DNA of 64,000 nucleotides, taken from contig NC_046629.1 of assembly GCF_900324465.2 (NCBI RefSeq), positions 9,913,578 through 9,977,577 on the forward strand, written 5' to 3'. How positions within the stretch are numbered: the stretch's first letter is position 1; each line of letters begins with the position of its first letter. This document shows positions 59,062-64,000 of this stretch, in pieces. The notes under the pieces are model-generated. The model saw only the letters and a program-made list of their open reading frames with translations. It searched no databases and was not told the DNA's origin. A program made the translations under genes and the position numbers. This DNA is from Anabas testudineus. Its lineage: Eukaryota; Chordata; Actinopteri; Anabantiformes; Anabantidae.

Positions 59062-62000
59062 TCATGAGTGATTAGTATCCACTTTTTCTATTCTTGTTGA
59101 TCCCCTATAGAAGAGACAAAAGATATGGAAAAAAAATTCCCCTAAGACAATGACAAATGAAAGAAAGAATGTCGAGAGTGAAACTGACAGTTACTTTATT
59201 TAAGTATTGTGCAACTCCGGTTCAACCAGTAAGACCCAATGAGAGTGTAAAAAAATTAAGTTTTAATGAAGCTTTGGCTTTGAACACATGACTTGTAAAA
59301 CTTACTGAGAGAGTTTCCAACGGCACAGCAAAATCAGGGAAACTCCAATCACCAAAACAATGGGGATGACTTTGAAGTATATCTTGAAACATTTGGGTTT
59401 TTCATCCATCTTCCTTTTATCTGTGAATAACAAAGAAAAAATGTGAAAAAAAACTGTGACAAAAAGGATCCTTTTTTTTTATTCTAAACTACTTTCATTT
59501 TTAAAAAAGTATTACTATTATTGTCTTAACAGCTAGTATTATGACAATATTTAAAAATAAAGATATAGTTACCAATCTTTCCCCATGCAGTTGTTACTAA
59601 CACGAGTTGATATGCCTTTGGCCTGGACTTCACAAGTAGGTTCTGATGTCCCACTGAGTTTGATTGTGCTCTTGAAACTGTAGAGGCCAGTAGAAATGTT
59701 CAGGGTGCTTGTGAAGGTTATTTTAGTTGTGGGTGATTTTGTAAGAACATGTCCATCCAAATACCACTGAACCTCAGTGTCTCTGTAGCGTCCTTCTACA
59801 TCACACTGGAATTCCTTTACAATATCGTTCACATGGTGGGCAGGGGACCTACAAACATTGTACTGGGCTGGAGAGAGTTAAAGTTGTTAAGAATTTGGCT
59901 GTAAATTAATGACTGTAAGATCGAATACTGCAAGTGTGCATAACAAATAAATGAATAACTCACCAGAAACATTTAGATGAATGAAGGACATAGTGTATGT
60001 GTCTTCTTCGGAAAAGCTGCATCTGTATTTCCCCTGGTCTTCTGCTGTGACGTTGGTTAGGAGAAGGGAGCAATTATACTTGTCCTCAGTCAGAAATATC
60101 TTGGCCCTGTTCTTATATGAGTCATTGAAGCCTGAAGTGGTAAGGTACACCTTAGCCTGCCTTGGTGACTCCATTTGCCACCTAAACTCCATGTCCGGAT
60201 TTCTGTTTTTGCAGGGACATGGCAGAAGGACGCTGTCTTCTATGGTGCTGTTGATAGTCACGTCACGATCACCTGGAATTGAAACGGTAACTAGAGATCA
60301 GTCCAGTTTTCAGAGCATCTTCAAAATATTTGTTATTAACAGATGTAATGCATACCCATTTAGGCTTGGTAAACTTAGCACTGACAAAACAAACCAACAT
60401 CAGAGAACTAGGTGTGATGAAGGCTGATTGTTGCTTCGCTACACATCCCCTTTGTCTTGGCCAAAAAGCAGCACTTTAACACACAGCAAAAACTAGAGCC
60501 AACGGCCAACAAGTATGTATGTTCTAAATCTGTGTGAGAAGAAATAACTCTCCATACCAGCAGGTGGTGGTAGTTTGTATTCATCATTTAACTATGGAAA
60601 GCGAAGACTCAGGACTGCGAATAAAAAAACATTTTCAAAACACCTGCTATGTCGTGAGAATATTCTTGTACTGAATCATTCAGATGAGATGATAAAGAAA
60701 AATGAGGAAACGCTTCCATGTGCTCCTTCTTGATTTTTTTGTTTGCTGTCTTTGATCACTTGTTTTTTTCTTTTTGTGAACTGATTAAAGAGCCATTCAG
60801 AGTGGTCTCTCTCACTGCCGGTGACCATGGCAGATTCAACATGCTGAATTGTCTGAAATACCACAGATGGGCCAACAATACGGCCCAACACCATCACCAA
60901 TGGACTGACATTGGCTGATTGGGTCAATCTGAAAAATGTCATAAAGGTTTTACAGTTGCTCCTGCTGGAGTCACGTTTCTACTAGAGTAAGTACAAAATC
61001 TTGCTTCCAGTTACTTAAGAGTGTCCAAGAATGGGATGTTGGAAAAATAAATAACACTTAAAAATGACCAGTAAATACACAAAACAAGTTGCTCTCATGC
61101 ACGTTTTAAACTTTCTTTAAACTGCAATAAATTTGGTCTCAGTGGAGCAATGCCAAGACATCCTCTAACATGCTGATTGTGCTTTGGCAGAAACTTATTT
61201 TGACAGATTCAGTGACCCCAGTCTCTGCTTCTGACTTTACTTTTGATGCATGTGTTAGTTTTTTTTATTAACAGTATTATTTATTTACAAATGACTTTTA
61301 CAGTAGCCTCTTCACTGTGTTTACATCAGAATTAACATCTTGTTTAAAGATATTTTAAACATTTAAATTATAAAACTAAAAACCTATGGTTTGTCGTCTA
61401 GTCTTTCTTTATACTAGTTGTGTACATAACTGTCAAAGTACCAAATATTAACAAATGTAAACCATATCATGTTAAATTCTCCTATTTCTACTACATACCG
61501 TGCAGAATGACCCAGTAACTCTCACCCTTTCTTTTATTCCCTCTTGTTCAAACACAATTGAAAAGCCACTCCTAGTTAGAAAGTGCAAACTCTTTGTTTT
61601 GTTTTCTCAAACAACCGTAAGAGGAAAGGTATTTATTACTGTGACCATGCAAAGAATGCACGTATGTAAACTAAGTCTAATTTTCAGTGGCATTAAAAAA
61701 AATAATATTTTGACATTGTTTTCCTGTTGGAATTTTAATTCCATAACAAGTAAAGGGGTTGAGTAAATTTAAATAGTAATACTGTTTGTGCTACTCTAAT
61801 AACTTCACTTTCATTTAGCTTTTAAAGAAAACATTATGGTGAATTGAAAGATTTCCAGTGTTTCTGTGTCTGCAGGTAAATCAAAGTTACCACTGAATGT
61901 CCCTCAATTGACGCACTTGAAATCGGAAAGAGGATGATTAGGGGGGACGCAAAGTTTCTGAAGGGAAGTAAAAGTCTGAATAGACGTGTCCACGGGCAAA

Positions 62001-62147
62001 GCATGGAAACAATAATCAAGTCTGCAGCAAAATCTGAAACAATAGTATAATTTGTGTAAGATTTGTCATCAGTAGCTATGTAAGTATTTACAGTGAGATC
62101 TTACCTGAGACCATCAACACCATTAACACAGGCAGAAATGACTTCAT
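59062..62147 (-). CDS. B7-like immunoglobulin-superfamily membrane protein
   Basis: Type I membrane protein with V-like and C-like Ig domains, as in the B7 family of T-cell co-receptor ligands; the exact member is not recognised. Exons in order: 62147-62105 (signal peptide MKSFLPVLMVLMVSG), 60272-59964 (V domain; Cys in LLPCPC and KYRCSFS, DQGKYRC motif), 59867-59598 (C domain; Cys in FQCDVEG and PTCEV), 59420-59306 (transmembrane segment about IPIVLVIGVSLILLC) and 59104-59062 (short tail ending DTNHS). All introns are then phase 1 up to the TM exon, the usual Ig layout, giving 259 residues. Several N-glycosylation sites are present (NCS, NVT, NVS, NIS). The exon 3 donor is uncertain: a second donor at 59573 changes the outcome (see findings). 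The cytoplasmic tail has no ITIM. Butyrophilin-like or CD80/86-like are alternatives. Confidence 0.72.
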
Positions 62148-63208
62148 GTCTGCGGGTGATCAGTATAGAGATCTGATGTAGTCCACCTCGAGAAATGAGC
62201 TGCTATATCGTTATAACAGCTTCTAAACGCATTATTTCACAAATCCGCTTGGTTTGGACTAAAATGTCAAGATCCGCCAAGTGACAGGAGAAGCTGGGTC
62301 AGTCTTCAGCGACTCTCATCAAGACAATGTGAAGCTGGTTAAAGTCCAGCGGCCAGGACAGCGTGTCTGGAGCTTCCGTAGTTGTGCTCTGAAAGCGCTT
62401 CACATAAACTGATTGTCTTATAGAGTCATTTCCGTCCGCGGGAGAACCACAGATAAATCCTCCCTCGATTGCACAACACAGGCTGCAATGATCAAATCGG
62501 GACTTTGAGTGCAGCAAGGACCTGTATGAGCCCTACACACGGATCATAAAACTAAGAAGACTCATTATTTTCATTATCCCATAATGAGTACCTTGAGACA
62601 TATTACTGGGATTTACTAGGCTGGCCAAATGTTTAATACAGGGGTGCGCATAGAGAAGTGACCAGGGGTGGAATAGGCCCCACAAACTGTGGCTGATGCC
62701 CCCCCCCCTGTCAGAGTTAAAAGGTGGTAGGTTATCTGCTGACAATTGGGCTTTAAAAATGTGGTACCTTCAGACCCAGAAGAACTAACCCCATCTGAGT
62801 CTGTAATAAATCACCATTAAAAACAAAATTATCATTAATTCACTTGCAGACAGACAGGTCATGTCTGCGGTTTATTGTTGTTTTAATTTATTGTTTTATT
62901 TATTTATTATAATATTGTTACCGCATTTTAAAGCGGCCTATGCAACATTTTGGTCACCTCCATTCAGTTGTATTCTGCCTGCTCCTCCAGGCTCTGCCCA
63001 GCCCTTAAAGTATTTTGTTTATAAAATTACAGTGAATATATTTTTAAAGCACATTACTAGTAAAAAAAAAAAAAACACTACTAAAAAAATGAATGTGTAT
63101 CATTGAATTTGAGTGTGAGTACTTTGAGCTAATTACCCAGATGTGCCCCCCCATTAAAGAATGTTAATTTAAATACCATACACAGTATAATTAGCTTGAA
63201 ATGAAAGT

Positions 63209-63253
<45 letters not shown>
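63209..63253. repeat. (CA)n microsatellite
   Basis: Pure CA run of about 22 units upstream of the right-edge gene. Confidence 0.96.
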
Positions 63254-63255
<2 letters not shown>

Positions 63256-63409
63256 GTGAGAGCTGCTCCCCGCCCCCATCCTATCCCAACACATCCCAGC
63301 CTCTCACCGTCACCATCCGGAGCTAAACAGGGAGGGATCAGCGGGATCGGAACAGCTCAGCTGCCACCGTGTCGACGCACGAAGCCGCCTGCGCTTTTAT
63401 CAAAAATAA

Positions 63410-63410
<1 letters not shown>

Positions 63411-63457
<47 letters not shown>

Positions 63458-63458
63458 C
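63411..63458. repeat. Compound (CA)n(TA)n microsatellite
   Basis: About ten CA units run straight into about twelve TA units, ending roughly 55 bp before the start codon at 63515. It probably lies in the 5' UTR or core promoter of that gene. Confidence 0.95.
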
Positions 63459-63514
63459 TGCGATAACGGGAGAATCGTGATCGTAACGGAGGTGCAGGAC
63501 ACTGGGAGGACGGA

Positions 63515-63574
63515 ATGGGACAGCACACGGCGTTTCTGCTGTTACTGGTGGCGACCTTGACGCTTTCATCCGAG
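63515..63574 (+). CDS. Signal-peptide exon of an unidentified secreted or membrane protein (5' end only)
   Basis: The ATG at 63515 opens MGQHTAFLLLLVATLTLSSE, a 20-residue segment with a polar start, a hydrophobic core and small residues near the end, typical of a signal peptide. It ends in a good donor, CCGAG|GTGAGC, at 63574 in phase 0. Surrounding sequence is GC-rich, as expected for a vertebrate first exon. No further exon of the gene is recognised before the right edge at 64000, so the family cannot be named. Read-through past the donor stays open until about 63724 but shows no domain, and I take that part as intron. Confidence 0.6.
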
Positions 63575-64000
63575 GTGAGCACTAACGGAGAAAGCCCAGC
63601 CTGCTGGGAGGCTGTCAGTCGGTCGGCACCGTCAGCTCGGTTCCCCGGCTCCGTCCATCACCGGCGGCCTGTAACAGCACCGGGTACCGGAGCAGGAAAA
63701 CTGCGCATTACACCCAGCAGCTGATGCTAACAGTGCGCTTTAATGCTGTGTGTGCTGTTTTAGATAACACTATTAGCTGCTGCTGGATGTACCCGAGGCC
63801 CACACGTCGTTTTTAGCGGAATAATAATTTCCCCAAATAGTTCACAAGTTATATTTGTAGGAATTTTATGGATGTTTTTAAGTTTATAATGTACACAGAT
63901 TAACTAACTGCGTGGAATTAGCAAATAATAGCAGCTATGCTACCGTGGCCTGCCGTTAGATGTCAGTGATTGACAGCTCAGCCCTGCCATGTTGGACATG

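Noticed and set aside
60676-60942. An 88-codon frame inside intron 1 of the B7-like gene
   Set aside because: Starts with plausible residues but has no Ig or other motif and no splice partners.

Overview
The window is about 64 kb of a teleost fish nuclear genome, most likely a percomorph. The evidence is split vertebrate genes with canonical GT-AG introns, many (CA)n microsatellites, fish-type SINE, L2-like LINE and Tc1-like remnants, and vertebrate protein families. No bacterial, plasmid or viral signature was seen.

Layout, left to right. (1) 148-6146, minus: 5' half of sytl5, with the C2-domain exons beyond the left edge. A candidate non-coding first exon sits at about 20.73-20.90 kb in GC-rich DNA, so 6.1-20.7 kb is probably a long 5' intron holding a SINE tail, a Tc1 transposase remnant and microsatellites. 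(2) 22308-23502, plus: dynlt3, five exons. (3) 25509-31796, minus: xk, three exons, convergent with dynlt3 and with a broken L2-like LINE in intron 1. (4) 35382-38969, minus: lancl3, five exons, including a GC-AG intron and a strong hairpin just after the stop. (5) 42553-44560, plus: a bombesin-family GPCR, best matched to grpr. (6) 46834-48845, minus: asb11, seven exons. (7) 50279-55353, minus: piga, six coding exons plus a probable non-coding first exon. (8) 59062-62147, minus: a small B7-like immunoglobulin-superfamily membrane protein. (9) 63515-63574, plus: a signal-peptide exon of an unidentified gene running off the right edge.

Gene order sytl5-dynlt3-xk-lancl3 matches the human Xp11.4-p21.1 block except that CYBB, which lies between XK and DYNLT3 in human, is absent. 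grpr, asb11 and piga belong to human Xp22.2. The window therefore joins two parts of the region that became the mammalian X-added region. The genes do not form a pathway: they cover vesicle docking (sytl5), dynein cargo (dynlt3), lipid scrambling (xk), LanC-like enzymes (lancl3), peptide signalling (grpr), ubiquitin ligation (asb11) and GPI-anchor synthesis (piga).

I found no clearly new biological system. The most useful leads are features of gene structure: an in-frame sytl5 exon whose 3' splice site abuts a (TG)n tract, a minisatellite coding an 8-residue tandem repeat in the XK tail, a membrane/soluble splice option in the B7-like gene, an extra intron in piga, and the lancl3 GC-AG intron and hairpin. 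Exon borders were read by eye from splice sites, reading phase and remembered homologous proteins; no alignment was run.
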